NCBI RefSeq assembly: GCF_038004425.1
Contig: NZ_JBBORC010000001.1
Span: forward strand, 2,271,001-2,335,000
Origin: Solibacillus sp. FSL W7-1464
GTDB taxonomy: Bacteria; Bacillota; Bacilli; Bacillales_A; Planococcaceae
Reading direction: 5' to 3'
Length of the DNA stretch: 64,000 bases
Below, one piece after another: positions 54,100 to 64,000 of the stretch (the first letter of the stretch is position 1; each line of letters opens with the position of its first letter). The position numbers were made by a program, and so were the translations under genes. The notes beneath the pieces are model-generated. The model did not search any database. It saw nothing but the letters and a program-made list of their open reading frames with translations, and had not been told where the DNA came from.

Positions 54100-54918
54100 T
54101 CATTTTAAGTTTTTATGAGATTCTTGGACGACTTGTTCAAAGTTTGTAAAGGCTTCAACTTCCTCACCGTCATGCGGATTATATAGGTGGAATAAAAATT
54201 CAATATTCCCTTCCCCGCCTGTAATCGGTGAATACGAAGCATCCTTTACAACAAAGCCGATCTCCGTTGCCATTTTTGCTGTTTCTTCCAAAACAGCGAG
54301 ATGGACTTTCGGTTCACGGACAATTCCTTTTTTCCCTACATTTTCACGACCTGCTTCAAATTGCGGCTTTACAAGTGCCATCACATCGCCACCTTGAACT
54401 AAAACCGTTTTTAATACAGGCAGAATCAGCGATAGCGAAATGAATGAAACATCGATTGTCGCGAAATTTGGTAAGCCTTCCGTTAAATCTTCCGGCTTTG
54501 TGTAACGGAAATTTGTTTTTTCCATCACCGTTACACGGTCGTCCGAACGGATTTTCCATGCTAGCTGGTTTGATCCGACATCCAGTGCATAGCAATGACG
54601 CGCACCGTTTTGCAGTGCACAATCCGTAAATCCGCCTGTAGAAGAGCCGATATCAAGCATCAGCTTCCCTTCCACAGATAGATCAAAAATTTCAAGTGCC
54701 TTTTCCAGCTTCAAACCGCCTCGTGACACATATTTTAACTGTGAGCCTTTTACTTGCAGCGGTGCATCAACTTCGATTTTTTCCCCTGCTTTATCAATGC
54801 GGATTTCATTTGAGAACACGAGACCCGCCATAATCGAGCGCTTTGCCTTTTCACGCGTCTCACATAACCCGCGTTCAACAAGCATTACATCTACTCGTTC
54901 TTTTTTTTGCTTTGTCAT
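54100..54918 (-). CDS. tlyA: TlyA-family rRNA 2'-O-methyltransferase (YqxC)
   Basis: 272 aa: N-terminal S4 RNA-binding domain (RVDVMLVERGLCETREKAKRS) and a FtsJ-like Rossmann methyltransferase with the SAM motif MLDIGSSTGGFTDCAL and LVKPQFEAGREN. TlyA homologues methylate rRNA (C1409/C1920 type); often mislabelled hemolysin. It lies six bases after dxs and is cotranscribed with it. Confidence 0.92.
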   Translation of the reverse strand: MTKQKKERVDVMLVERGLCETREKAKRSIMAGLVFSNEIRIDKAGEKIEVDAPLQVKGSQLKYVSRGGLKLEKALEIFDLSVEGKLMLDIGSSTGGFTDCALQNGARHCYALDVGSNQLAWKIRSDDRVTVMEKTNFRYTKPEDLTEGLPNFATIDVSFISLSLILPVLKTVLVQGGDVMALVKPQFEAGRENVGKKGIVREPKVHLAVLEETAKMATEIGFVVKDASYSPITGGEGNIEFLFHLYNPHDGEEVEAFTNFEQVVQESHKNLK

Positions 54919-54924
54919 TCTTTA

Positions 54925-56820
54925 TTAAACCCTATCCGACTGTTTATTCGGTACAAGCTGTGTAATACGTTTTACCGCTTCTTCAGCTGTCACGTTTATT
55001 TCTTCCAATAATAAATCAACTTCACCGTGCTCAATAAATTCATCCGGAATCCCGATACGCTCAATTTGAACATTTCGGTATTTCTTATCAATTGCAAATT
55101 CCAGTACAGCACTGCCAAATCCGCCTTGCAGCAATGATTCTTCAATTGTTAGGACCGGCAAGTTTTCCTGCATAATTTCATGCAGCATCACTTCATCCAT
55201 CGGTTTGATGAAACGTGCATTCACAACACGCACGTCAATCCCTTGGTATGCCAACTGTTCCGCTGCCTTGAGTGCCATTGGGATCGTTGTACCGAATGTC
55301 AGAATTACTGCATCTGAGCCTTCACGCAGCACTTCCCATGAACCGATCGGCAATGCTTTCATTTCCACGTCCATTTCAACGCCTAAGCCATTGCCGCGCG
55401 GGTAGCGAAGCGCGATTGGACCGTCGTTATAATCAATTGCAGTTTTTACCATATGCTGACCTTCATTTTCATCTTTAGGCATCATCAATACGATATTCGG
55501 GATATGACGTAAAAACGAAATATCAAATACGCCTTGATGTGTCTCACCGTCCGCGCCAACAAGGCCTGCACGGTCGATACCGATGAAAACATTCAGATTC
55601 GGGCGTGCAATATCATGCAGCACCTGGTCATATGCACGCTGTAAAAACGTCGAATAAATTGATAAAAACGGTTTCATTTGCTGTGTTGCAAGACCTGCTG
55701 CCATTGTAGTTGCATGCTGTTCGGCAATCCCTACATCAAAGAAGCGGTTCGGGAAGTCTTTTTGAATACCTTCCAGTTTTGAACCGACAGGCATTGCCGG
55801 TGTAATCGTTACAATCCGGTTATCTTCCTTCATGCACTTACGAACCGATTCTGCGACTAGGCTGCTCCACGCAGGACCTTTTGTTGAAGATTTTACGAAA
55901 GCACCTGTTTCCATTTTATATGGACCCGTCCCATGCCAAGTACCGATTGTATCGTCTTCGGCAGGTTTGTAGCCTTTACCTTTTTTCGTCAATACATGGA
56001 CAAGTACAGGACCTTGTACTTTTTTCGCATATTCCAATGTTTTTTCCAGTGCCTCAAAATCATGCCCGTCAATCGGACCTAAATATTTGAATCCTAATTC
56101 CTCAAAGAATACACCTGATACAACTAAATACTTTAGGCTGTCTTTCACACGTTCAGCAGTAGCGGCCAGCTTGTCGCCAACCATTGGAATTTTGTGAATT
56201 AAAGATTCCAAATCCTCTTTTGCACGTGAATATTCCTTTGCCGTGCGCAGACGTCCTAAAACGTCATGCAATGCCCCAACGTTCGGAGCAATCGACATTT
56301 CGTTATCATTTAAAATAACGATCATATTCGTTTTTTCATGACCAATATGGTTCAATGCTTCCAGTGCCATACCGCCTGTCAATGCACCATCACCGATAAT
56401 CGGTACAACAAAGTTTTTGTCCCCTTTAATATCTCTCGCCGCAGCCATACCCATCGCTGCAGATAAAGATGTGGAACTATGCCCTGTTTCCCACATATCG
56501 TGTTCACTTTCGACAAGCTTCGGGAAACCGCATAGTCCTTTAAATTGACGCAATGTGTCAAATTGACTTGCCCGGCCTGTTAAAATTTTGTGGACATATG
56601 CTTGATGCCCGACATCCCATAAAAATTTATCCTTTGGACTGTTAAAAGCTTTATGCAGTGCAATCGTCAGCTCAACGACACCTAAATTCGGGCCAATATG
56701 ACCACCCGTAATTGAACATTTTTCGATCAGAAAAGCGCGAATTTCTCCAGCCAGCGCTTCCAGTTGCTTTTTATTCAAGTCTTTCAAAAAGGATGGACTA
56801 GAAATTTTCGTTAAATCCAT
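54925..56820 (-). CDS. dxs: 1-deoxy-D-xylulose-5-phosphate synthase
   Basis: 631 aa from [12 protein letters not shown]; first enzyme of the MEP isoprenoid pathway (pyruvate + glyceraldehyde 3-phosphate). Thiamine-diphosphate motif [31 protein letters not shown], the transketolase-type DVGIAEQHA and C-terminal domain are present. The frame extends 11 codons upstream, but B. subtilis Dxs begins at the equivalent methionine. Ninety bases follow the ispA stop. Confidence 0.96.
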   Translation of the reverse strand: MDLTKISSPSFLKDLNKKQLEALAGEIRAFLIEKCSITGGHIGPNLGVVELTIALHKAFNSPKDKFLWDVGHQAYVHKILTGRASQFDTLRQFKGLCGFPKLVESEHDMWETGHSSTSLSAAMGMAAARDIKGDKNFVVPIIGDGALTGGMALEALNHIGHEKTNMIVILNDNEMSIAPNVGALHDVLGRLRTAKEYSRAKEDLESLIHKIPMVGDKLAATAERVKDSLKYLVVSGVFFEELGFKYLGPIDGHDFEALEKTLEYAKKVQGPVLVHVLTKKGKGYKPAEDDTIGTWHGTGPYKMETGAFVKSSTKGPAWSSLVAESVRKCMKEDNRIVTITPAMPVGSKLEGIQKDFPNRFFDVGIAEQHATTMAAGLATQQMKPFLSIYSTFLQRAYDQVLHDIARPNLNVFIGIDRAGLVGADGETHQGVFDISFLRHIPNIVLMMPKDENEGQHMVKTAIDYNDGPIALRYPRGNGLGVEMDVEMKALPIGSWEVLREGSDAVILTFGTTIPMALKAAEQLAYQGIDVRVVNARFIKPMDEVMLHEIMQENLPVLTIEESLLQGGFGSAVLEFAIDKKYRNVQIERIGIPDEFIEHGEVDLLLEEINVTAEEAVKRITQLVPNKQSDRV

Positions 56821-56909
56821 CTCATCCACACACCTTTTCATCAGTTTATTCACCGTTGTGATTTTTCTATTATATCAATGTACAATACAAGACAAAAGTT
56901 TAACACATT

Positions 56910-57794
56910 TTAGTTACTACGTCTCACAATATACTGTGCAAATTGTCGAAGCAATGTCGTATCAGTGTCGATTTTCTGCAATGCTTCAATCGCCAGCGCA
57001 TAATGCTCATCCAGCTTTTGCTTTGCACCGTCCAATGTAAGTAAAGCAGGGTATGTACTTTTTTCGCTTGCCACGTCTTTTCCTGCTGTTTTCCCTAGCT
57101 GTTCCGAAGTTCCCTCAATATCTAAAATATCGTCTTGAATCTGGAAGGCTAAACCGATATGGTGCGCATATTCCACTAATGCTTCACGGTCAGAACTGCT
57201 TGCATTTGCCAGCACGGCACCTGCTTCGATACTAAAACGAAGCAATGCACCTGTTTTATTTACATGAACCGTTTCAAGCTCCTGTAAATTTAATAGACGT
57301 TTTTCTCCGTCCATATCAAGCACTTGTCCGCCGACCATTCCTTCAGCACCTGCTGCAACACTTAACAGGTTAACGAGCTCGATGCGTTTTTCAGCAGAAA
57401 GATTTTTTAGACGCGCGATAACACCAAATGCGATTGTGTTTAAGGCATCACCAGCCAATGTTGCCAATGCTTCACCATAAACTACATGGTTCGTCGGCTT
57501 GCCGCGGCGCAATTCATCATCATCCATACTTGGCAGATCATCATGGATTAACGAATACGTATGGATCATTTCAACAGCAGAGCCTACTGAATAACTTGCC
57601 TCAAGAGACTGATTATACATGTCGCAAACCGCCACAACAAATAACGGGCGAATTCGTTTGCCTCCTGCTTTTAATGAATACAGCATCGATTCTTTTAATT
57701 GTGCCGGTGCTTGTATCGATCCGACGAGTTCATACATTGTCGTCTCCAGCTGCGGAATATTATGATCAATAAACTGCTTTAACGTGTTTTCCAT
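56910..57794 (-). CDS. ispA: Farnesyl (polyprenyl) diphosphate synthase
   Basis: 294-aa trans-prenyltransferase. First aspartate-rich motif Asp85-Asp86..Asp91/Asp92 (DDLPSMDD) with RRGKPTNH, second DDILD at 221-225. Chain-length residues before the first motif (HTYSL) fit a C15 product. It lies three bases after xseB and feeds on the isoprenoid units from Dxs and downstream steps. Confidence 0.95.
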   Translation of the reverse strand: MENTLKQFIDHNIPQLETTMYELVGSIQAPAQLKESMLYSLKAGGKRIRPLFVVAVCDMYNQSLEASYSVGSAVEMIHTYSLIHDDLPSMDDDELRRGKPTNHVVYGEALATLAGDALNTIAFGVIARLKNLSAEKRIELVNLLSVAAGAEGMVGGQVLDMDGEKRLLNLQELETVHVNKTGALLRFSIEAGAVLANASSSDREALVEYAHHIGLAFQIQDDILDIEGTSEQLGKTAGKDVASEKSTYPALLTLDGAKQKLDEHYALAIEALQKIDTDTTLLRQFAQYIVRRSN

Positions 57795-57797
57795 CTG

Positions 57798-58025
57798 TTA
57801 GTCTTCTCCATTTCCTTGTTGGAAAGCTTTCTTTTCACCATCTTCTCCAACGATTGAAATTAATTGCTGCTCTGCGTTTTGCAGTGTATCATGACAAAGT
57901 TTTGATAGTTCCATTCCCTTTTTGTAAAGATCAATCGCTTCTTCCAGCGGAACATCCCCTTGTTCAAGCTTACGTACAACTTCTTCTAATTCTGTCATTG
58001 CTGTCGCAAATGTCGGTTTTGTCAC
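57798..58025 (-). CDS. xseB: Exodeoxyribonuclease VII small subunit
   Basis: 75-aa helical hairpin, TFATAMTELEEVVRKLEQGD and LEEAIDLYKKGMELSKLCHD being the family signature. Overlaps xseA by four bases (ATGA), a conserved coupling. Confidence 0.95.
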   Translation of the reverse strand: MTKPTFATAMTELEEVVRKLEQGDVPLEEAIDLYKKGMELSKLCHDTLQNAEQQLISIVGEDGEKKAFQQGNGED

Positions 58026-59380
58026 TTTGCTTCCCCTTCCTTTTGCACACGCTTTTTCTCAATTTTCGCTTCGGCATATCCATCCTGAAACGTCACTTGA
58101 ATCACGTCGCCTTTTTCCAGCTCGTGAACTGATTTTACTACGTTTTCCTCTTTATATGCCACGCTGAAGCCTTTACTCATTAATGCGAGCGGATTTAACG
58201 CCTCCAGCATACGCAGCTGATTTGTAAAAGCGACTTTATTTTGTGCAAGCTGCTGCTGCATTCGATTCGTTAAAGTTTGCGTACGGTGTGCAAGCTGCTG
58301 TTTGGCTGCAGTTAGCTGATGCACCGGCGAATACAGCTTCATCTTGCTGTCTATTGCCTGCAGTTTTGATTTTTCATTCATCATATAAAGCTTCGTTGCA
58401 TTTTGCAGTGATAAATCCACCTGAATTAGCCTTTCAATAAAAGGACGATATAATCGCTCAGGTGTTGCAAGCGGATAGGAATTTTGCAGTTTCGTTAAGC
58501 GATTGCGTTCGAAATTGAGCTTTGATGTCATCATTTGATGAAGAATCGACTGATGATGAAGTATTTGCTGATACAGCTGCTGCTGATTCGGGACAGCCAG
58601 TTCTGCCGCAGCAGTTGGTGTCGGTGCACGCAGATCCGCGACAAAATCAGCTATCGTCGTATCGGTTTCATGTCCGACAGCACTGATAACCGGAATGCGG
58701 CTTTCAAAGATCGCACGTGCGACAATCTCTTCATTGAATGCCCATAAATCTTCAATCGATCCGCCCCCACGACCAACAATGAGAACATCACAAAAGCCAT
58801 GGCGGTTCGCTAAATAAATATTTTCAGTAATATTTGGCGCAGCGCCAGCTCCCTGTACGAGCGTCGGATAAATTAAAATTTCAGCCTGCGGATAGCGTCG
58901 GTTAATCGTTGTGCAAATATCGCGGATGGCTGCACCGGTCGTCGCTGTTAATACACCGATCGTTTTCGGGAATTGCGGAATCGGCTGCTTAAAATCCGGG
59001 TTGAACAAACCTTCTTTTTGCAGACGTTCCTTCAGCTGATTAAAGGCGACGAACAATCCGCCAATCCCGTCAGGCTCCATCGTCTGGGCATAAAGCTGAT
59101 ATGCGCCGCTCGCTTCATAGACATTCACATCGCCTCGTATAAAAACTTTCATCCCTTCTTCAGGTTTAAAAGAAAGTTTCGAAGCCTGTGAACGGAACAT
59201 CGTCGCGTTAATCCGCGAACTGTCATCTTTCAGCGTAAAATAAATATGACCTGAACTATGTACTTTTACATTTGAAAGCTCTCCCGTTACGTACACATCA
59301 CGTAAATGCGGATCGGCATCAAATTTTCGTTTAATATATTTTGTTAATGCTTTTACGGATAAATAAGAATTCGATGTCAT
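58022..59380 (-). CDS. xseA: Exodeoxyribonuclease VII large subunit
   Basis: 452 aa: N-terminal OB fold (about 5-100, LRDVYVTGELSNVKVHSSGH), catalytic domain with GRGGGSIEDLWAFN and AVGHETDTTIADFVADLRAPTPTAAAE, and a long C-terminal coiled coil that binds multiple XseB subunits. Degrades single-stranded DNA into oligonucleotides during repair. First of the xseA-xseB-ispA-dxs-tlyA run. Confidence 0.96.
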   Translation of the reverse strand: MTSNSYLSVKALTKYIKRKFDADPHLRDVYVTGELSNVKVHSSGHIYFTLKDDSSRINATMFRSQASKLSFKPEEGMKVFIRGDVNVYEASGAYQLYAQTMEPDGIGGLFVAFNQLKERLQKEGLFNPDFKQPIPQFPKTIGVLTATTGAAIRDICTTINRRYPQAEILIYPTLVQGAGAAPNITENIYLANRHGFCDVLIVGRGGGSIEDLWAFNEEIVARAIFESRIPVISAVGHETDTTIADFVADLRAPTPTAAAELAVPNQQQLYQQILHHQSILHQMMTSKLNFERNRLTKLQNSYPLATPERLYRPFIERLIQVDLSLQNATKLYMMNEKSKLQAIDSKMKLYSPVHQLTAAKQQLAHRTQTLTNRMQQQLAQNKVAFTNQLRMLEALNPLALMSKGFSVAYKEENVVKSVHELEKGDVIQVTFQDGYAEAKIEKKRVQKEGEAK

Positions 59381-59511
59381 AAACGTATTGCTCCTTTACG
59401 GTAGTTCTTTACTGTATTTATGCGTTTTTGATGCGACCAGCAAAAATGTCTGTTCAGCACTAAGTAACGCAAAAAAATCTTATAAGTATCTCTTATTGTA
59501 CCCTATAAGCT

Positions 59512-59551
59512 AAAAATCACGATTTTGATCTACATCAAAATCGTGATTTTT
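59512..59551 (-). terminator. Terminator of folD
   Basis: Perfect 18-bp stem (59512-59529 with 59534-59551) and 4-base loop directly after the folD stop; A/T-rich stem base supplies the T tract. Confidence 0.85.
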
Positions 59552-59560
59552 GAAGTTAGA

Positions 59561-60424
59561 TTAATTCTCTTGACGTTCTAACTCTTTTTCAGCTGCTTGT
59601 ACTGTGTTTTCCAGTAACATCGTAATCGTCATCGGACCGACACCGCCTGGAACAGGTGTAATATGTGAAGCGATGCCTTGTACATCGTCAAAGTCGACGT
59701 CACCGCATAAACGGTTGTCCTGGTTGCGGTTAATCCCTACATCAATGACAACCGCACCTTCTTTAATATGCTCGCTCGTAATAAAGTTTGCACGACCGAC
59801 AGCCGCGATTAAAATATCGGCCTGTTTTGTAAAGGATGGTAAATCCGGTGTTTTAGAATGTGTATACGTTACTGTAGCGTCTTTTTGCAACAATAGTTGT
59901 CCCATCGGTTTCCCGACGATATGGCTGCGTCCTACGATGACCGCATGCTTTCCGGCAACATCTATTCCCGCATGTTCGAGCATTTTCATAACCCCATAAG
60001 GAGTACATGGCAAGTATGTATCCTGTCCAAGCATCATTTTCCCTACACTGATCGGTGAGAACCCATCCACATCTTTCTCCGGAGAGATTGTTTGGATTAC
60101 TTTATCCTCGTTGATATGTTTCGGTAATGGAAGCTGAACGAGAATACCGTGAATTGAAGCACGTTCGTTTAATTCACGAATTTTTTCAAGTAAAGCCTGT
60201 TCTGAAATATCTTCAGGTAGTTTGACAAGTTCCGAATACACCCCGATTTGCTCACAAGACTTTTGCTTGTTTGCTACATATGTTTTGGATGCGGGATTGT
60301 CCCCTACTAAAATGACCGCTAAACCGGGTGTGATCCCTTTTTCTTTTAGCGCTTGTACACGAGTAGCGACCCCTGTTCGAATTTCTTGACCGATTTCTTT
60401 ACCATTAATAATTACGCTTGACAT
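59561..60424 (-). CDS. folD: Methylenetetrahydrofolate dehydrogenase/cyclohydrolase
   Basis: 287-aa bifunctional one-carbon enzyme. VGDNPASKTYVANKQKSCEQ carries the catalytic Lys/Tyr region; ILVQLPLPKHIN, the NADP site VGRSHIVGKPMGQLLL and TPVPGGVGPMTITMLLENT are diagnostic. Preceded by a 118-base gap after nusB without a clear terminator. Confidence 0.97.
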   Translation of the reverse strand: MSSVIINGKEIGQEIRTGVATRVQALKEKGITPGLAVILVGDNPASKTYVANKQKSCEQIGVYSELVKLPEDISEQALLEKIRELNERASIHGILVQLPLPKHINEDKVIQTISPEKDVDGFSPISVGKMMLGQDTYLPCTPYGVMKMLEHAGIDVAGKHAVIVGRSHIVGKPMGQLLLQKDATVTYTHSKTPDLPSFTKQADILIAAVGRANFITSEHIKEGAVVIDVGINRNQDNRLCGDVDFDDVQGIASHITPVPGGVGPMTITMLLENTVQAAEKELERQEN

Positions 60425-60542
60425 GTTATTGCTCCTTCCAGTGATTACGACAATCGGAAAGGCTGCCTGACGCTTGCTATGACAACCTACCAGTTAAATC
60501 TTGATATATTAAATCTTTATAGAATTGAATACATTTGTTGAT

Positions 60543-60929
60543 TTATTGCTCAGTAAATTTCGAAAGTACACCATTGACGAACTTGCTTGATTTGTCGTCA
60601 CCGAATGTTTTGGAAAGCTCGATTGCTTCGTTCATAATAACTTTGTTTGGCGTTTCTTCTGCGTATAATAATTCATATACAGCTAAACGTAAAATTGTTC
60701 TTTCAATTTTTGGCAGACGGTTGATCGTCCATTTTTCAAGGTTTTTTTCTAGCGCTGCATCAATTGCTTCGAGATTTTCAGTTGTCCCACGAACTAATTG
60801 CTCCAAAAAGGCATTCGATTTTTGTTCTTCTTCAAGAACATGGCCGATCGCCTCTTCTATTGTTAATTCTGTGCTGTCTAACTGAAACAAAGCTTGTAAC
60901 GCTTTTTGACGCGCCTCTGTTCGTTTCAT
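60543..60929 (-). CDS. nusB: Transcription antitermination factor NusB
   Basis: 128 aa from MKRTEARQKALQALFQLD; all-helical RNA-binding factor that works with NusE/S10 on rRNA antitermination. IERTILRLAVYELLY and VIMNEAIELSKTFGDDKSSKFVNGVL are typical. The upstream frame (22 codons) lacks support; GGAGAG lies 11 bases before the chosen ATG. Confidence 0.95.
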   Translation of the reverse strand: MKRTEARQKALQALFQLDSTELTIEEAIGHVLEEEQKSNAFLEQLVRGTTENLEAIDAALEKNLEKWTINRLPKIERTILRLAVYELLYAEETPNKVIMNEAIELSKTFGDDKSSKFVNGVLSKFTEQ

Positions 60930-61065
60930 AAATAATAGCTCTCCTTCATAAGTAGCATTACTTGTTATCATAGCATATTTTGCAAGGCATCGCACAGTTT
61001 GACAGAAAATTTTTGGCCGTTAAAAGAGATTTTTGTATTCTTCCTTAAAATGGTGAAATTTGCGA

Positions 61066-61102
61066 TAAAAAAACGACATGTTTGAGATAAATCAACATGT
61101 CG
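61066..61102 (-). terminator. Terminator after the small hypothetical gene
   Basis: CGACATGTT / AACATGTCG stem (61074-61082 with 61094-61102), then seven T on the minus strand. Confidence 0.9.
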
Positions 61103-61120
61103 CTGTTATACTTTTTCACT

Positions 61121-61387
61121 CTAATTATTCTGTAACGGGATCATCAGCGTGCCTGTTTCGCGTTTGTCGTTTCCTGATTCCGGGAACTCAAACAGGTACG
61201 TAATTTGTTCTGCTGTTTCTTTTAGAACATAGAACTGGAAATGCTCCATATTTTCCAGGAAATAACGAATATCCTGCATTGCCATCAGCTCTCCTACTTC
61301 TTCATAGTGTGCCAATGCCTGCTTAAAATAAGCGTTGATCAGTGTTAAATCTTCTTCATTTGCTGTACGAATATAATCTTTGCTCAT
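61121..61387 (-). CDS. Small hypothetical protein
   Basis: 88 aa, acidic, no membrane segment; YIRTANEEDLTLINAYFKQA and the short beta-rich end (TYLFEFPESG, ETGTLMIPL) look like a compact alpha/beta fold. Own terminator, and an ATG with a GAG-type ribosome site at usual distance. It lies 109 bases after the glpK stop. Family not recognised. Confidence 0.6.
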   Translation of the reverse strand: MSKDYIRTANEEDLTLINAYFKQALAHYEEVGELMAMQDIRYFLENMEHFQFYVLKETAEQITYLFEFPESGNDKRETGTLMIPLQNN

Positions 61388-61496
61388 ATCATTTTAACTC
61401 CTCAACTACATAATGACCTATTATAGCATAATTCCGATAGAGATCAGGAAGCTGCTGCCAACAGACTTCAGGTCATTTATTTTCCAGTAAAATTTA

Positions 61497-63796
<2,300 letters not shown>

Positions 63797-63814
63797 TCCC
63801 TTCGCCTCTTTTCA

Positions 63815-64000
63815 CTAAGTCATTGTTACGTCTTGGAGTTCCTGTTCTAGTTGGTCTGTATGCTGCTGCTTTTCTTCTGCTGTCCAGTTCAGGTAGTCGC
63901 TCATCTCGTCAATAACGAGCTGTTTATATTGTTTCACGAGGTGAATATTAAATAATAATGCGCCGGTGCGACGAACGAAAAAGTCTGTCGGAGTACATGC
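63815..64000 (-). CDS. glpD: Glycerol-3-phosphate dehydrogenase, C-terminal end
   Basis: The last 61 codons of a gene entering from the right edge: CTPTDFFVRRTGALLFNIH followed by an acidic helical tail ending at TAG (63815-63817). The stretch around FFVRRTGALLFN is the conserved C-terminal domain of aerobic FAD-dependent GlpD. It stops 18 bases before glpF, implying a glpD-glpF-glpK operon. Confidence 0.88.
   Translation of the reverse strand, partial: ACTPTDFFVRRTGALLFNIHLVKQYKQLVIDEMSDYLNWTAEEKQQHTDQLEQELQDVTMT

Noticed and set aside
63797-64000. Regulatory leader (GlpP-type antiterminator) ahead of glpF
   Set aside because: The bases upstream of glpF are the coding end of glpD; any leader would lie beyond the window.

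Overview
The window reads as chromosome of an endospore-forming, low-G+C Gram-positive bacterium. spo0A, spoIVB, recN, ahrC, tlyA, dxs, ispA, xseB, xseA, folD and nusB appear in the order known from Bacillus, and bcd/bkd, brxB and the yqjA/C/D/E genes also match the Bacillus yqi-yqj region. Protein style and gene content (sigma-54 operons, methylmalonyl-CoA mutase, lone CheW) suggest a Planococcaceae/Caryophanaceae genus such as Solibacillus or Lysinibacillus. That assignment is inference; no rRNA is present. Most genes are on the minus strand. I see no tRNA, rRNA, CRISPR array, prophage or intact insertion sequence.

Bases 1-12,424 form a self-contained sigma-54 island: hyuB (cut by the left edge), hyuA, an aldehyde dehydrogenase, alanine dehydrogenase and a class III aminotransferase, then a PAS/AAA+ enhancer-binding protein, an APC amino acid permease and rpoN. 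Near-consensus -24/-12 promoters precede the aminotransferase operon and the permease. Upstream of each lies the same palindrome, GATGC-N6-GCATC, a strong candidate for the activator's binding site. The enzymes would close a cycle: a cyclic amide or lactam is opened with ATP, the omega-amino acid is transaminated with pyruvate, the semialdehyde is oxidised, and alanine is turned back into pyruvate.

Bases 12,600-22,100 are a variable block: an M23 peptidase remnant, an ECF sigma/anti-sigma-like pair, DUF1648, DedA, CheW, a PepT-like peptidase, a coiled-coil protein, a lone ABC-type ATPase, AIM24, a YflT-like stress protein and a TPR protein. Bases 22,300-38,130 hold branched-chain amino acid and propionate catabolism: leucine dehydrogenase and the BkdAA/AB/B/LpdV complex make acyl-CoAs, and MmdA, Mce, MutA, MutB and MeaB carry propionyl-CoA to succinyl-CoA. 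A 31-codon Prli42-like miniprotein gene and copies of a dispersed repeat lie between these genes.

Bases 38,600-64,000 are the conserved sporulation/DNA-repair/isoprenoid core (yqiK, fapA-like, spo0A, spoIVB, recN, ahrC, tlyA, dxs, ispA, xseBA, folD, nusB) followed by glpD-glpF-glpK. Between ahrC and tlyA sits a five-gene operon matching B. subtilis ydaJKLMN: a GH8-like lipoprotein, a membrane GGDEF protein with a degenerate active site but an intact RxxD site, a membrane-anchored protein, a processive glycosyltransferase and a BcsB-like protein. This is a c-di-GMP-responsive exopolysaccharide machine. Nearly every operon ends in a recognisable hairpin terminator.
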